Made by a program: the position numbers and the translations under genes. The notes under the pieces are model-generated. The model did not search any database, was not told where the DNA came from, and saw only the letters and a list, made by a program, of their open reading frames with translations. A DNA stretch of 64,000 bases from Cardiocondyla obscurior (taxonomy: Eukaryota; Arthropoda; Insecta; Hymenoptera; Formicidae): NCBI RefSeq assembly GCF_019399895.1, contig NC_091883.1, positions 1,034,377 through 1,098,376 of the forward strand. Reading direction: 5' to 3'. Below are positions 39,301 through 53,421 of this stretch, in pieces. How positions within the stretch are numbered: the stretch's first letter is position 1; each line of letters opens with the position of its first letter.

Positions 39301-40723
39301 TAAACTTGTCCGATACATTTTTTAATCGTTGTCTATTATAATTAAAAAAAAAAAATTAATAAAGTTAGAAGTTTATTTTACGTCGTTTTTAAACATCAAG
39401 ATGTTTGTTGAGAGGCCGTCTTGCGCGCGACATATATTTATAGAAGAGAATTAAAACCCAGCAGAACGTAAATGCAAGCTTGCGTCCCGGCGTCCTGAGG
39501 GACATCAACTCGTCGGAGATCAATATCCTTCCCTTGGCGATCCCGTCGTTATACGCTTTACGCAATACGTGCGCTGAAAACGAGTCGCTAACGCCGGTCG
39601 AGCGGTTTGTTTGTACGATCGTTCAGAGGCTAAATGAAATCCGCTTAATGCGATCGAGCGACGGGTTCGATCTGCGCTCGGTGGAAAGGGCTTCCGCGGC
39701 GAAAGGGTCCGCTCAACCGGTGAGCTCGAAAGGGCACGAAGGGGCGAGGAAGAATCGAGCCGCGGCGACTTCGGGGAGGCACGCGCTCGTGACACGCGCT
39801 CGTTTCCCCTTGCTCTTCGCTTTGCCACTCGAGATTGCTCGGGGGACATTAATCCCGTATAATCAAACACCGGACTCGTAACCGTCGTCTCATTGAGTTT
39901 ATTATTCGTCGCGGGCAAAAAAAAAGAGGAGGAAACCGTTTGTATAAACACTGTTTAAAGGCTAAAAAGTACGATCTTACATAATTTAATGCAAATCGCC
40001 AATTTTCAACAAGTTAAAATAATAAAGACATTATATGCAGCGGTAATATAATTATTTGCGCTTTACTTGCGCGAGTTAACTAACATTGGTTCTATATGTG
40101 TTTTTTTTTTTTTAACACAATTTAACATATAATTTTTTTATTAATATTTTATTAATAAATATAGCTGTTAAGACACGTCGTTTAATTGTACGTTACTTCT
40201 TAATTCTCCCATTGAAATACATGTATCTAGTTTAATAAACGGATTTATTTTCTATTAATTTTTCGAACGATAACTTGTAAGTTGCAAATTATTTAATATC
40301 ATGGTATAATTTAGGTATTGATACGTAAGGAAAATTCGTGGAACATAGCATTGAATTTTTCGCAAAATTAAATAAAGCAAGGTGACGAGAGTTGAACGAT
40401 TTGCAACTGCAATATAATTCTTGTAGAAATAACAAGAAAATTAAAAAAGAAAGTTAAACAATATATGGTTGTTCTTGGGTCTCCTACACATTAACGCGAT
40501 GGACGTTTTTGCGATTGCTCGCATATTGCGCGTCACCTAATACGTCGTCGCGCTGACGTGTAAAAGCTCTAAGATTCTGTTTTTCTAAAAAAGCAGAAAT
40601 TCTGTTGGATCATTAGATATTGTGCGTCACGTGTGAGTTAACAGATAACTTTATTTTATATTCATTATTTGATTAAATAACCTAAAAACTCATTTTTATG
40701 TCACAAGATTGATTTTTGGTGAC
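36321..40723. other. Intergenic DNA between atonal and the MFS transporter
   Basis: Mixed CpG-rich and AT-rich sequence. Apart from a GATG microsatellite at 36557-36580 and CT-rich DNA at about 37300-37330, I see no gene, RNA or element. Frames such as 39480-39881 (+) and 39520-39951 (-) overlap each other on opposite strands and have no recognisable domains. Confidence 0.5.
36557..36580. repeat. GATG microsatellite
   Basis: Six perfect GATG units followed by a degenerate one (AATG). Simple tetranucleotide repeat. Confidence 0.95.
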
Positions 40724-43287
40724 ATGAGTAACGATTGTGAAACCGCAATAACAGAAACGGGTGAGGTAACTTCTTGGACGGCAAATAAAGTGACTGACGA
40801 GATGCGTTGAATTAATTAACTTTGATATTGCATGATAATTGAAATTAGACAAATTGCTCAACATTTATATTCTAATGAACAAATTTAACACAGGATGGGG
40901 TATCTGGCATTATTTTACCGTCTGTTTGTGTGGCTTACTGTCGTTTGCTGAAGGAAATACCTCTCTGATTGTACCAATTGTTGCACCTTTGATAGCATGC
41001 GATTTAAGACTCGATAAATATCAAACTATGATGCCAATTACTACTCACAGTTTAGGTATAGTATAACATTAACAATTATCGTTTTGAATCTTTTTTTTTT
41101 CTAATTATATTAATTACTTAGGTATGGCAGTAGGAGCTTTTCTGTTTGGAACTATATCAGATGTTGCTGGTCGCAAAAAATTGATCCCAATTGCTATGAC
41201 TATCATGTTCTGTGCCTTGGCTACTTTATCTTTTGCTCAAGCAATTTTTCTAATAAAGTTGTCTGTATTTATGCTGGGACTAGGGTAAGTTTCCATTCTC
41301 TAACAATAAAAAGTTATAAAATGACGATAGATAAAATGATAAAAATATGTATTCAATATATTTATGGGATTAATAAATATTTTTTAATTTTATTTTTAAT
41401 TAGAGCGGCTGGAAGTAATATCATCCTGAAGGTTTATCTCATCGAATGCCTACCGATGAGAAAGAGAGGAACTTGCTTAGCTATAATCGACATGTTTTGG
41501 GTGGTCGGATATTTATCAGCCTTAGGTAAGCATATAATCTTATAAAATAATTTCTCAGAATTTAAATTCATTAAATTTTAAAGTTTTTTGAAAATAATCT
41601 TTATAATATCCTTTTTACGATTCAATATTAATGAGATAAACAAAGATTTAATTGCAATAGTAATTAAAAAGAAAGACAGTCAATTTATTTTTAATCTTGT
41701 TGAAAAAACTATAAAAAATTCTTTTTTTTAAAAAGGTATTTCCTGGTTCATAATGCCGTCTGTCATACATATGCTGAAGAGGCAATTTCGACCGAGTTCC
41801 TGGCGAGTACTCGCCGTTATCTGCGGGATGCCGAGTCTGGTGTTCGCTTGCACCTCGGGTCTTTTATTGCCAAGTCCTCGATTTTCGTTACACCGTCGAC
41901 GGTTAAGACAAGCGCTTACGGTGCTCCAACAGATGTACGCTATCAATTATTCAAAGCACGCCAACACCTATCCGGTACGGCAAATCTAACTTCTTTGTAA
42001 ATTTTATTATTTTTTACCCTTGTTTATTCATTTTGTTTTTTTTTTTTTACATTTAGATCAGCAATTTGGAAGACTGTGTGCAATCAAACGATGAAGATGA
42101 AAGTAACAGTATTCAGAGTTATTTTACAAAAACGTGGGAACGGATCTACAAAATGTACAAGTCTCCGTACAAGCGTACAACACTTTACGGGACATTAACA
42201 TGTGTTCTACATTATCCTGGGTAATAAAAAAAATTCTATCGTAAGGAATATTTGTCTCTCGCGCTCCGATTGCAAGGAGAATCACGAGAACGATGTTTAA
42301 GATTCGCTTGGCTCGCTCTGTGGAACACGCACGTTCTCCAGGAAATGGAACGAGGTGACGTTTTAAGCGGGAACGGCACGTGTCACGTAGACATCCAGGA
42401 CGTAGCATTGGACTTTTTGCGAGATTGCAGCGAGATAAACGAGGCTCGTTTTGGGATGTTGTCGCTGATATCGTTAGGTTACGTGCTGGGAGAATCATTG
42501 CTCATCGCGGGTATCGACGTCATTGGCAGAAGACCGTATTTAAGTAAGTGTTTAACGGTGGCTAGATTTTTAATTAAAACCATTTAATCGAAGTGTATCG
42601 TTTAACCGCATCTCAAAATTTTGTGTTTCTCATATATTTTTAATTTTCAGATTATTAATCAAGTCAATATTAATAAAATGTAATTAGGAAGATAAATTAA
42701 TTAACATTTAGTGAAATACAACTTCTTGGATGACCTACAGTATTTTCGGGACTGACGGGTGGCATAACTTCGCTCATGCTTATTTTTCGATTGCACCACG
42801 CGATTCGTGTAACTCTGTCGTCAATTTTCCTGGCTGCTTACGCTATCGGGTGCACGACGACGTGCGTTTTACTGCTGGAAAATTATCCCACCGCTCTGAG
42901 GTAGGTCGCGTGAAACAGGCCGACCGTGGCACGTTCGGCTAATTTTAAACCATCAGACGCGTTTTCGGGAATCAAATGTTTGCGAACGCCGCGGTAATAT
43001 AAAATTTATAGCTTCTGATATTGGTTCCAGAGGCACTGCAATGGGTTTCATGAAGGTACTTCCCTACTTGGTGGTCTTCGCGTTGCAGCTTTTTCTGAAG
43101 ACGTCTTGCCTGCTAAGCATAATCATCGCCTCGATCAACTTTATGGGTACAGAAAAAAAAAAAACGACAGCTTATACAGTTTCACGTACTAATTGTAAAT
43201 ATAAAAATAGGTGCGGCATTTGTGATGCTGTCAGTACCCGATTTAACTGGATTACCGATGAAAGAACAGTTTATGTCTCCGATATGA
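40724..43287 (+). CDS. SV2-like major facilitator superfamily transporter
   Basis: Twelve-helix membrane transporter of the SV2/organic-solute carrier type; the substrate cannot be read from sequence. Exons: 40724-40760, 40894-41055, 41122-41284, 41404-41525, 41736-41974, 42057-42220, 42302-42543, 42741-42900, 43031-43146, 43211-43287. They total 1,482 nt and 493 residues, with matching phases at every junction. The N-terminus is short and helix 1 starts at GWGIWHYFTVCLCGLLSFAE. The MFS signature between helices 2 and 3 is FGTISDVAGRKK; its partner in the second half is DVIGRRP. A long loop with an Asn/Asp/Glu/Ser-rich segment separates helices 6 and 7, and NGTCHVDI is a likely glycosylated luminal loop. 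The start exon was chosen because ATG 40724 splices in phase to the TGW codon; a shorter start at ATG 40875 is the alternative. Confidence 0.85.
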
Positions 43288-45157
43288 AAGAAAGCGTAAG
43301 GGGAAGATGTTTTTTATAGAACTGCAGTTATATTTTTGTTAAATAAAATTCTAGATCGGAGGCTAAAATGTAAGTTTTAATCTCCCGCCGAGCGAGCCTT
43401 ATACGAGATCTTATTCTACATTTTTCTAATGGGCCAGCGATTCTTAGCTAGGGGCTGCATCTCGACGGGGATCTTTAGGCGAGCTTTATGATCGGTAGCG
43501 TCATTCCGCGCGGCGGCTTATAAATAAGGACCGGCACGGTCGAGTCTTCCCGTCCCGCCTTCCCGTCTATTTTCGACGGGAACAGGAAGAACGCTCGCGC
43601 GAGAGCAGTCGCGCATGCCCGCCTCTTGATAGTAAAGACTTTCGTCTCGACGTCGCGACGCCTCTCGTACGTATACTTAATACATATACGCGCGTACACG
43701 TATTCGCCACAAATACGTGCGGCGAATGCTCAGTCACCGAAAATAATTCGGTGCGCTATCGGCCGAAGTCTCAAAACGCGCGGCATCCGACAAGCTTCTC
43801 GCTCTCGTGGCGAAGACGCGACCTCGCGAGGTCGAGCGACTGAAACGACTTAAAGTGTTCGCCGGGAATTTGCAATTTTATTCGGCGATCAAATATGAAG
43901 ATAAAAAAGGAAAAGAGTACATCTTCGATTAATTGCTTTGCCAAGAGAGTCTCAGTACTATGATAACGCTAGTGTACGTGGACAGTGATAGTATTTTATT
44001 TGATTATACTTTAAAAAGACGAGCCTTACGATGGAGTAAAGTTTCAGAGCAAAAATTAAAAGCTGGGACAGTCGAGATGTAATGTCATTCTCTTCTTTGG
44101 ATGAAGCAGGGTGGAAAAAATTCGGGCGAATCGTAACAAAGGAACCGTGACCCGCGTGCAACAAAGGTTTTTTTCTTTATTATATAAATAGATTAAATAT
44201 ATGACCTAACGTTATTGCAAAATGTTACGTTCTAATAATGAGCTAGTTAAATAATTCTAATGATTATATGTCCATAAAATCTCATATACTTTTTTAACGT
44301 ATTAAACTGAATTTCAGATCGGATAAAAAGAAAGGCGAGTGAAGCAACTTGATGAAGCAATCATATGAAGCAACCATAGAAAACGTAAATCGTGAGGAGT
44401 GCCAAATAAATAAAAAGAGGAATTGATGTTTCTTCTTTGTACTTTTTATACTTATCCGGTTCTTACAACAAGGAGGAAAAGTGCGTCGGAGAAACGAGGC
44501 TTTAATGCATTCGAGAAGAAGAACCTATTACTGCGCGTCTTACATCCCATAATATTTATACGATCGGATGTTTACAGGAGGAATCAACACTCCGCTTGTA
44601 CCATCAATTTATAAATCGCATTTCCGTCTACCGGGGGCGAATAGAAACAAATCTGACAAAGAACATTTATTATGGTGCAAATATTTAGGCGAAGATATTC
44701 GGATCTCGTCGAGAAATCGGAATAAACGAAATATATCAGCGGTGCAAAGGAAAACGTAAAAAAAGAGATAAAAATTACTTGATGCACATAATAATTTCGA
44801 AGTAGAAAAAAGAACAACCTTTATAACTATCAATAAGATAGAAATGCATGATATTTTTCTATTAAATACAGTAAAATATATGAAAAGAGAAGAAAAAGAA
44901 TTTAATAAATTATAAAACAATATATAAAGAGTTAAAAAAAGGTAAGTTTTGAAAAGATTTCCGGTAAGTATTCAAGTAATAAAAATTTTATAGACGGCGT
45001 AATCGTATGACGTATAAAATATTTCAGCGTTATTTGAGCAAAACCACATAAGAGATGACGGCGTCGTTAAACTCCCACAATTGTCGTTTGTCGAATACTG
45101 CCAGATACGTTTTGTGGGGTCTTTAAGTTTCACGTTTTTGTCTCAACGATTCATCCG
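43288..45157. other. Intergenic DNA
   Basis: An AATAAA near 43342 probably ends the MFS transcript. A GC-rich island (about 43430-43860) rich in TCGCG words and ending in a short palindrome (GACCTCGCGAGGTC) may be the promoter of the next gene. AT-rich DNA follows to 45050. No other coding exon recognised. Confidence 0.4.
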
Positions 45158-48100
45158 ATGGCGAAGGATAATACCCGTCCGACCGAGGAATCCGGGGCGT
45201 TCGAAGACGAGAAGAAGCATGACAGACCGGGCTGCTCAAGTCGCTTGCGAGATCAAAGAGAAGCAGCCAAGGTCAAGAACAAACCCGAGGAAACTCGACT
45301 TCCGACCCCGCCTCCGGACCCGCAGATCTCGCGGGATTACCGCTCGGGGATAACGTCTCGCGGACCGGAAGAAGAAGAGGAAGATCTCGCAGCTTACCTC
45401 GGCGACCTCGGTACATCGCCTTTCGAAAGCCACTCGTTCGACTACGACACTACGCCAAATTCGACGACCTCGGCGATGGGAGGTGATGCAATCCCCTTCA
45501 CCGAGGAGGCGTTTGAGCATCTGGATCGGTTATGCGCGCTGACGGAGCAGATTCTGGAACTGCGCCTACGTAGCTCCGAGCACTTCCGACGCGTACGAGA
45601 CTTGGAGCGTGCGAAGGTGCAGCGAAATGCTAATCGGCGACTAGAACTTGCTTTGGCGAACGGCGAAGAGTTGCAGCATGATTTTACCGACGAAGACACC
45701 GGGTTTGCGGAGTCGTTGCTGGATGCGATGCTGTCTAACTGCCGAGACGCCGCGTCCTCGACTCAAAGAAAGACCGAACGCTCAAGCGTGCGGTCGTCCA
45801 CGTCGAGACAACGAAGCCGGTCGCTTGTGCCGGTTGAGCAAAATCTCGAGTCACGCCTGCTCGAGCGCACAAACGACGCGAACAAGTACGCAGGGGAAAA
45901 TCGCAACAGTAGCCCAAAAATCAGCAAGTGGACCAGAGTAAAGGCGGCCTTTAAATGGGAGCGTGCGTGTACGAATGATCTCGCGGACATCGCGGAATCA
46001 GACACGCCGGCGACTACGTTGCCGACCACGAGGTATCTACGAATCCCGGACGTGACCACGACCGGAAGTTGGAGCACCGGATCAGCGCTGTCGCCTTGCA
46101 CTAGTGAAATCTCCAACCCGTCTACGCCGATCGGCAGAGTGTCATCCGCGTCGTCGTCTAACGATGAGGTGTTCGACGGTGAGAATACGCTGCTTCTATA
46201 AGCATCTTAAGCATTTTTAACTAAACTACATTAATTCTAAGACTAACGTTTTGAATATTGTACCGATAGTATTTAATAATATAAATAATATCTTTTCAGA
46301 TGCGCGCAAAAGTAATGTGAATTATTCAGAGCGACAGTCGCTTCTCGTAAAAGACGACAAAAAAAAGGACGAGATAGAGCGGTATAATCGATCGCTCGAT
46401 CGCGACACTTCTGTTACGGAGAGCGTTGATTCTATAGAGTCTCATAGCGAGGTAACATTAAAACCTAGAAATCTCATACTTTAATTAACGCCGTAATTAA
46501 ACTGCGGAAATTTTTATATAATTTTATTGCATTATGGAGCAAATTGTATTTTATACGTCGACGTTTCGCGTTGTAAAGGCAGCAAGTCGATAAGAACGTC
46601 CAAATTCCTTTTTCGCGACACGAGTAACTATATGCGATTTAAAAATATCCGCAGCAACCCGCGTGTACGACCGCGCCCGTTGAATTTCTTTGATCAAAGA
46701 AAAGCACCGTGAGCGTATCCGTTAACAGTCAGACAGTTCCATTCTAAGACAAATTTTTTAAGTCTCATTCATGCATTCATACTCGAAATTTAGCGGTAAC
46801 AGTTATCTTAATCTTAATTAAAATTCTAATTTTTTTTATTTCAACATTTAAGAAATGCAGATTCTAAAGTTCTTTGTAATTAATAATGCTCCATTTTGTT
46901 TAAAGAAATAAAAACGAAAATTTATATTTTATATACCATAATTAAAATCTTTGTATTTCCCTTATTAGATTAATCGCGGCAAGCCATTGATTCGCATTAT
47001 ACCGGATGCCGATACAACACACGTTGAAAATGGAAACGGGAAAGATCCCGAAGCTACGCCGAAGAGACCGACGCCGACGCTGACGATCACAATACCGTCA
47101 AACGAGGAAGAGATTCGAAGTTTGTCATCCCCGGAATCGACGTCACCTCTTCCGTCGAGCGCGCAGGATTCCGGAGGAAGCTCGCCGCAACGTCCCCGGA
47201 TACGACAAGATATTTTGAGCCTGAAGGAATTCAAGCGACAGGTTGAACAAGTGTCCTCGAACACTCTTGGCATTTTCAATATTCCTGTATTTTCATCTTC
47301 CCCGTCGTCACCGATAAATATAGATCTAATTGTCAAATTGACGAAAGGCTGGGTCTTCGTAACGTTCGCCTGAAGTAAAACTAAATTTCTTTCTGTCATC
47401 ACGACGTTATTGCGGAGACGTTTTTGCGAAACCCGTCGTGCTTCTTCGCGAAGAAAATAACGTCGTAAATAACGTCTTCCTCGCGATGCTTTCTCTTGCC
47501 AAACGCTTGTCACGAACCGCGTCACACAAAATGTGATGTTTGCTTCCAGTATTCGACGATCGAGGAAGCAGTAACGCCCGCGCCAAAGATACAACATCAA
47601 GATTCGAAATGGAACAAGGTCAGACGTGCCTTTCTGACAAACGCTACCTTCAGCGTTCCTCCGAGCCCGATTAGAGTGGTAACGGCGCAATCGTTCACAA
47701 ACGATGGTAAGTTGCGCCTGAGAACCAAGTGCATGAATTTAACGATAGTTACGCTAACATTAATTGCATTAATTGCGAAATTATCAATATCAAATTTTAT
47801 ATTTTATCTGACATACATATTTATAGATATTTAGTTGCTTGTTTTATTAAATTTAAAAAACATGTTTAACTACTTTTTTTAATTGTACAATGTCAGACAT
47901 TTCTTTTAATTCCAGTTTTAATTGCACGATTAACTCGTCCAAAAGAAACTACGAGCTCCCTTAATAATTTTGCATGTTCACCAGGCGCTTCTTATCACCG
48001 CATAAAATGTCTTTGTTGTAAACGCAGATACGCGCCGAGCACGCAGCTGTAGCGAAAGCGTCGAGGATCTCGGTAAAACCGTTGCAGGTACCAATAACAA

Positions 48101-51100
48101 TGGCAATTACTATCGAGAAGCTCGCAGAGATTATCAGGCGTTGCGAGAGAAATTCGGCGCCGAGTTTCATCGGAAGCTGATCGAGTGGGAGCGATTGAAA
48201 GGGCCGCAGGGCATTCGCAATAGTCTACCGCTGAACGAGGAACGGCTCGCGCCTGAGTTTAGGAAGAAGCTGCAGGAATGGAAGCGGACCAAGAAAGGTC
48301 GTCGGTCTAGCGTGGCAATCGAGCAGCAGCGCGTTAGCCGTCGACGGTTGACCGACTGGCAGCTTTGGCGCACGTCTTCGAAACCCGAGTCCAGATGTTA
48401 CGGCGTACGTTGATCTCACGAGCAATCGCGTGAAAAATATCAAGTATTCTGCAGAAAAAAAATACAGATTTTAAATTTGATATTCTATAAAATTTTGGAC
48501 GACTTAAAACAATTTCAAAGTCGCCGTGGATTAATCATTAGGTTTTATAACAATTTTTTGTATCGCGATCGAGATAGTATTTATATCTTCTTTTGAATAT
48601 GCAGTATTTTAAAATGTTCTTTCGATTTTTGTGCAACAGAAAAATCAGAGTTCGATCAGCTCGCGCGGAAGCTGCGCAAGTATCGGTAGCGTGGGGAGCT
48701 TTGGTAGCGATGGGAAGCAACATCTCTCCGAGGATTTTATTAAGAAGATGGAGACGTGGAGAAGAATGAGCGAAACCGCGTCTCGAAGTGGCGAAAGACC
48801 GAAATCACCGACGAATCACGTTACGTCTGACATTGATGAAACGGAGTTTTTCGCGTTAGAAAAACTTCTGCTGCTATTCGGGCAGAAAGAAAGCAAGAAG
48901 GAGCTTCAAGAAAGTGACGCGAAGCAGTTGAACGATTGCTTCGATTGCGAATCAAGGTATAAAAATTTAAACAGTGAATACCAAAAAATACTTTTAATAA
49001 AAGGGAGTATTTTTTAATTTAAATTTTCTATTAATTGAAATTAATTCAGTTTTAAATATTTAAACTGTTCAATTATTATGTAACTCAAGATTCATACCCA
49101 CATCTCGAGGAGTGAACTGTAGCAACGAAGTGTTAATTCGCACGTCCGTCGGTTTTTACCGTTTCGAGGGAATATCTCGAGAGTTTACAAGGAAGCTGTA
49201 TGACTGGGAAAAGTATCGTGGAATATCACCAAGATCCTCTACGTTCCGTCTTTTGGCACCGGGGTACACGCCGTTTGCGCACGATTCGGACGAAATTACT
49301 GTAACAGAATCAAGTATGACGAGTGAGATCAATTAATTTTGAAAAACTTAATATTTTAAAGTAGTAGTACTATTGAAATATTATTTTACAATTACAGATA
49401 AAAATCACGCATTCCATTGGACTCTAAAGAGATCTAAATCCGATGGAAGCATTTTCGAAGGTAGCATTCGTGACGAATCGATCGCAATGCGTCGTTCTGC
49501 GAGTCTCCAATCTCTTACTTCTGCGGAAAAGCTTGAAGACGACACTCGGATGAATATTTTACCAGTTTCTAGTACGTGTCTAACATATATCATTTTAACT
49601 CATTGTTTTTCAAGAGATTTAAAATAACATGTATACGGACGAGATGCAAATTTCACGCCCTTGTAATGGCGTTCGCCGAAAATTTAATTTATCATGAATT
49701 AATAATTTATCTATTACAGATAATTTACAAGAGATTAAAGATTCAGAAGACATGACGGTAGAGGATTCTGAACCAGAAGCAATGATTGTCGACATCGAAG
49801 ATGTCATCGAGGAAACTGCCAGTCCATTAACAGGAGTACAACCTCATCAAACACCGGTATACTGCGTTGCGGCTAGCGAAACCACCAGTATTGCTGTACC
49901 TCTTGGTACAGTTACGTCGAGCCATGAGCCTTCGCCAGTGTTTCTAGTCAAAGCTGAAAAAAATGAGGACTGTGAGCGATGGAACAGTGGAAAAATTGAT
50001 CCGCAAGGTTGTTCCAGCGAGAACAGTCCCAGTCCAGAATACTTTCCAGTTTCTAAAGACTGGCACGGAAAATTGTCTTTGGACGAAAACAAATCAAGCT
50101 GGTGCAAGGAAAGCAAAGAAGATGACGACTCTACAGAATGGACTGAGAAAACTCGACGCTCGATCCCGGATTCTAACGATTCTGTGAAGTCTGACCGTTC
50201 GATTGGTTGGAATCGAGATATTTGGGATGAATCCGGTGATGAATCAAACAGGTAAATCGATTAATTATTTTCATAACGAGTGATTATTTTTTGATAATTG
50301 TATAAAAAATCAGTGTATTTTCAGAGATTCAATGAGATCTGAATCGTCTTCCACACCGATTTGCGACAGTAAGATATTTTTATTTATTATTAATATGTTT
50401 TTATCAATGTTATCTAACAAACATATATTGTTTCCGTTTTCTAATTATTTCAGAAAGTGGCAACATCGAGTCTACATACTTTGCAAAGAGTCCCGAAATT
50501 GCACCTGCTTCGAATGTGGAAGAACTTATGGTACATAAAACTAGAAATTAATCTTACTTTAATTTTATTTTAACATATTAATTTTTCGCACGTTACTATT
50601 TCTAAATTTAATATTTCTTTGCGGGACTCATGAACAAAGTAAAAAAAAAAAACCGTTTTTTATAAGTAATGTAGTTTGTCGCTCGTCAAGAGTTGCAAAA
50701 CATTCGAGTCACGTCGAGAATCAAACTGTTTGGAAAAGTAAGTTTTATTGTAACGCAATTGAAATTAGAGTCCTGTCGGTACAACCAGGACCCATCGCTC
50801 ACGTGCAAGGGAATGGACGAGACGAGTAAGGACGAGACGTGTGAGGAGATCGAAAACCTAGCGAAAGAACAGTTGATTAACGAGCCGCCAGACAACGCAA
50901 AGAACTTTCAAAATGACAAAGATGACGAGAAGACCAAACAGGACGAAATAATCTTCAGTCCAGATTTTTGCATTTATCAGTTAAGAGAAACGATGCTACC
51001 GAACTGTCATGATGCCAAGGAAATCTCATCAAAATCGTTAAATTTAAATCCAGGTAAATTAATATTTTTGTTTAATTTTATAATTTTCTTGTGTCTAAAC

Positions 51101-53166
51101 TTATTATTTTTTTTTATTTGAACCTTGTCTTAATAATTTTTTTTATCGTAGAAATCGACAAGAATTTATCGGAATGCTGTGAAATTGATAACGAAAATGA
51201 GATGTCAGCACGCTATGAGAATTGCGAGACATCAGAGTTGCAGACCGATGCGGATATCGATCGACATTATGAAATTCTCACTTTTAAAAACGAAACATGC
51301 GGCGATGCAATAGACAATCGTCTGTACGAACCAATCGATTGTTACGAAATTCGTGACTCTTACAACGATAGAAGCAATTACGGAAAAGAGAATTTATTAT
51401 TGCCAGATATAAAGCAATTAAATCTTCCTGAAACTCCAAGAAATCTTTTAACTAATTCGACCGTTCAGACTACTCCTGTGACTGTCGCCAGGGATAGCAA
51501 AGCCTGCTGTTTGGAGAGAATTCTTATCAACGAGGATACTCTGAATAAAATAATTGTTCCAACGGAATATGCAAAAAATAGAAACAAATGTGAAGAAAAC
51601 ATCCAAAGTTGTTTCACAAAAATAAATCGGAAGGACGAGGTCTTTAATAATTATGCACCTAACAAAATAATTCGCGATCAAGTTGAGTGCGTTAAAAAAA
51701 ACAGTTCTTCTACCAAAAACGTTTTTGTAAAAACAAAACGTATGATCTTTGGTCCATTTCGACGATCGGAAGAGCGACCGTCTTCAAGAAAACAGAGTGG
51801 TAACTCCGTTGACGGTCAGCTTTCACGGTCAAAATCTAAAAGCAAGTCGAGATCAGCGTCGCCGAAATTGTATCGACATGACGCTTTGCTGCGAGTATCG
51901 TCGCTGCCGTGGCCTGTACGTTCTAAGGAAAGTGAGGTTTCTTTCAAACCCAGAAGATGTTCGGGAAGCAAAGTGGAAGACATAATAACGACTCGTAAAA
52001 AAAATAAAGAGAATAACGTGGATAATAAGAGACTAAATAATCAATTGAATAACGAAGAACCACCGTTTATTGATGTGGATGAAGAAAAAACTCGTCGATC
52101 AGACATAGACTTTCCGACCACTTCAGCAAATGTTTGTTTAACCTCTGCACGAATTTTCGAACATCTAGAGCAATCTAAGACAACGATGACCGAATGGGAT
52201 CAAAGTGTGAATCAAATGCAAAACGAACTTAAGTGCAAGCAGATACAATTGGAAGAAAAATGCGACAAAGAAGGTAACAGCGGTCACAAGCAAGGAGAAG
52301 AGTGGCGTAAAAATAGATTCGATCAAAGACAGGTCGAAACAAGGCAGTGCGGGAATAATGCGAGATGCGACACGGTGCCGTCAGATTTGATACACAAGCT
52401 TAAAATACTCTCAGACGCCGCGGCGAAAAAAGAAGGACGAATAATGGCAGCGGAATCTCCCGTAACCAGCAGCTTGGAATCGCGTTCTTCTAGAATACGA
52501 CGTGCTAAGGAGAGCTTCCTGTCACGGCGAGGTGGTCCTTTCTGTCGTTCTACGATGGAACCAGCGGAGATTGGCGCTAATCCTGAAAATCCTTGGCAAC
52601 GATCATCGATGACATCGACGATTACAAAAATATCAAGACCAAATGAGATTGAGAAGACTCTTACAAAACCGAAAGAGCCAAAGGACACCAAAAACCAACC
52701 GGAATCAATAACGCATAATGCAGGAAACGAGATCCTCTCAACAAGTGAAGAAAATGCGTGTCAGGCGGAAGATCGAGCGATTGAAATCGCCGTTCGATCG
52801 GATTCATTGGTAAAATCCGCGAGCGTCGGCATGATTAACGTGGATCCTAACACGTTTGATCGACTGGTTACCACCGATCGTGGATGCGAGTCTTTGCCGA
52901 GAACTATTGCGAAGCGTCGTGACTCCTCAAGCCCACTAGCAAAAATCGTCGGCAAACTGAAACTCTCGCGGTTGATTCGGACCCGGAACGTAGATGGAGG
53001 CAACATGAGCACAATCACGACATTGTGCCGGCAAAGTTTGCTGATTGACATGCGAAATCGGCGAAGCAACGAACAGGAGGAAATGGAGAGCGACTTGGTC
53101 GAAGACGCAACGGAAAATAGCGATGCTGATCATTTAGGCGAGTCTTCTAAAACAATTCACGAGTGA
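45158..53166 (+). CDS. Large uncharacterised protein with repeated short Trp motifs (thirteen exons)
   Basis: I do not recognise this gene. Exons: 45158-46178, 46300-46451, 46969-47241, 47550-47706, 48028-48404, 48640-48956, 49090-49313, 49398-49571, 49720-50251, 50325-50368, 50454-50530, 50771-51053, 51152-53166. They total 5,646 nt, a multiple of three, giving 1,881 residues. No signal peptide or membrane segment is apparent; composition is Ser/Glu/Arg/Lys-rich and probably disordered, which suggests a cytoplasmic scaffold. Two short motif families recur: SKWTRVKAAFKW (exon 1) and SKWNKVRRAF (exon 4), and a helix-like EF-RKL-EW family in exons 5-7 (FHRKLIEWERLKG, FRKKLQEWKR, FIKKMETWRRM, FTRKLYDWEKYRG). 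The last exon has an Arg/Ser stretch (SRSKSKSKSRSASPK) and RRAKESFLSRRGG. Less certain borders are the exon 3 donor (47241, or near 47282) and the exon 12 acceptor. Confidence 0.75.
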
Positions 53167-53421
53167 ATCGCATAACGTAATACTCTAGGTATTTATGAAT
53201 TTTTTAATACTCAATTTTTAAGTTTGCTTCGACTTATAATAACAAAAAGATATTAATTTTCCATAATAACTCGCAAGCGAATTAAGAGAATTGCGATATG
53301 TATATCTAATTACGCTAAGTAGAAACAAATTGAATATCAATCTCAAAAAATATACGGTGGAAATATATAAAAATACACACAAATGTAATCACCGGTAGGC
53401 ATGAAAAAATGTAGTTATTGT
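53167..53421. other. Convergent 3' ends
   Basis: A 255-bp AT-rich spacer between the stop codons of the large + strand gene and the - strand peroxiredoxin. Nothing else seen. Confidence 0.5.

Noticed and set aside
42200..42260. Frameshift or pseudogene in the MFS transporter
   Set aside because: An 81-nt intron (42221-42301) explains the stop and the change of frame and gives a complete 493-residue protein.
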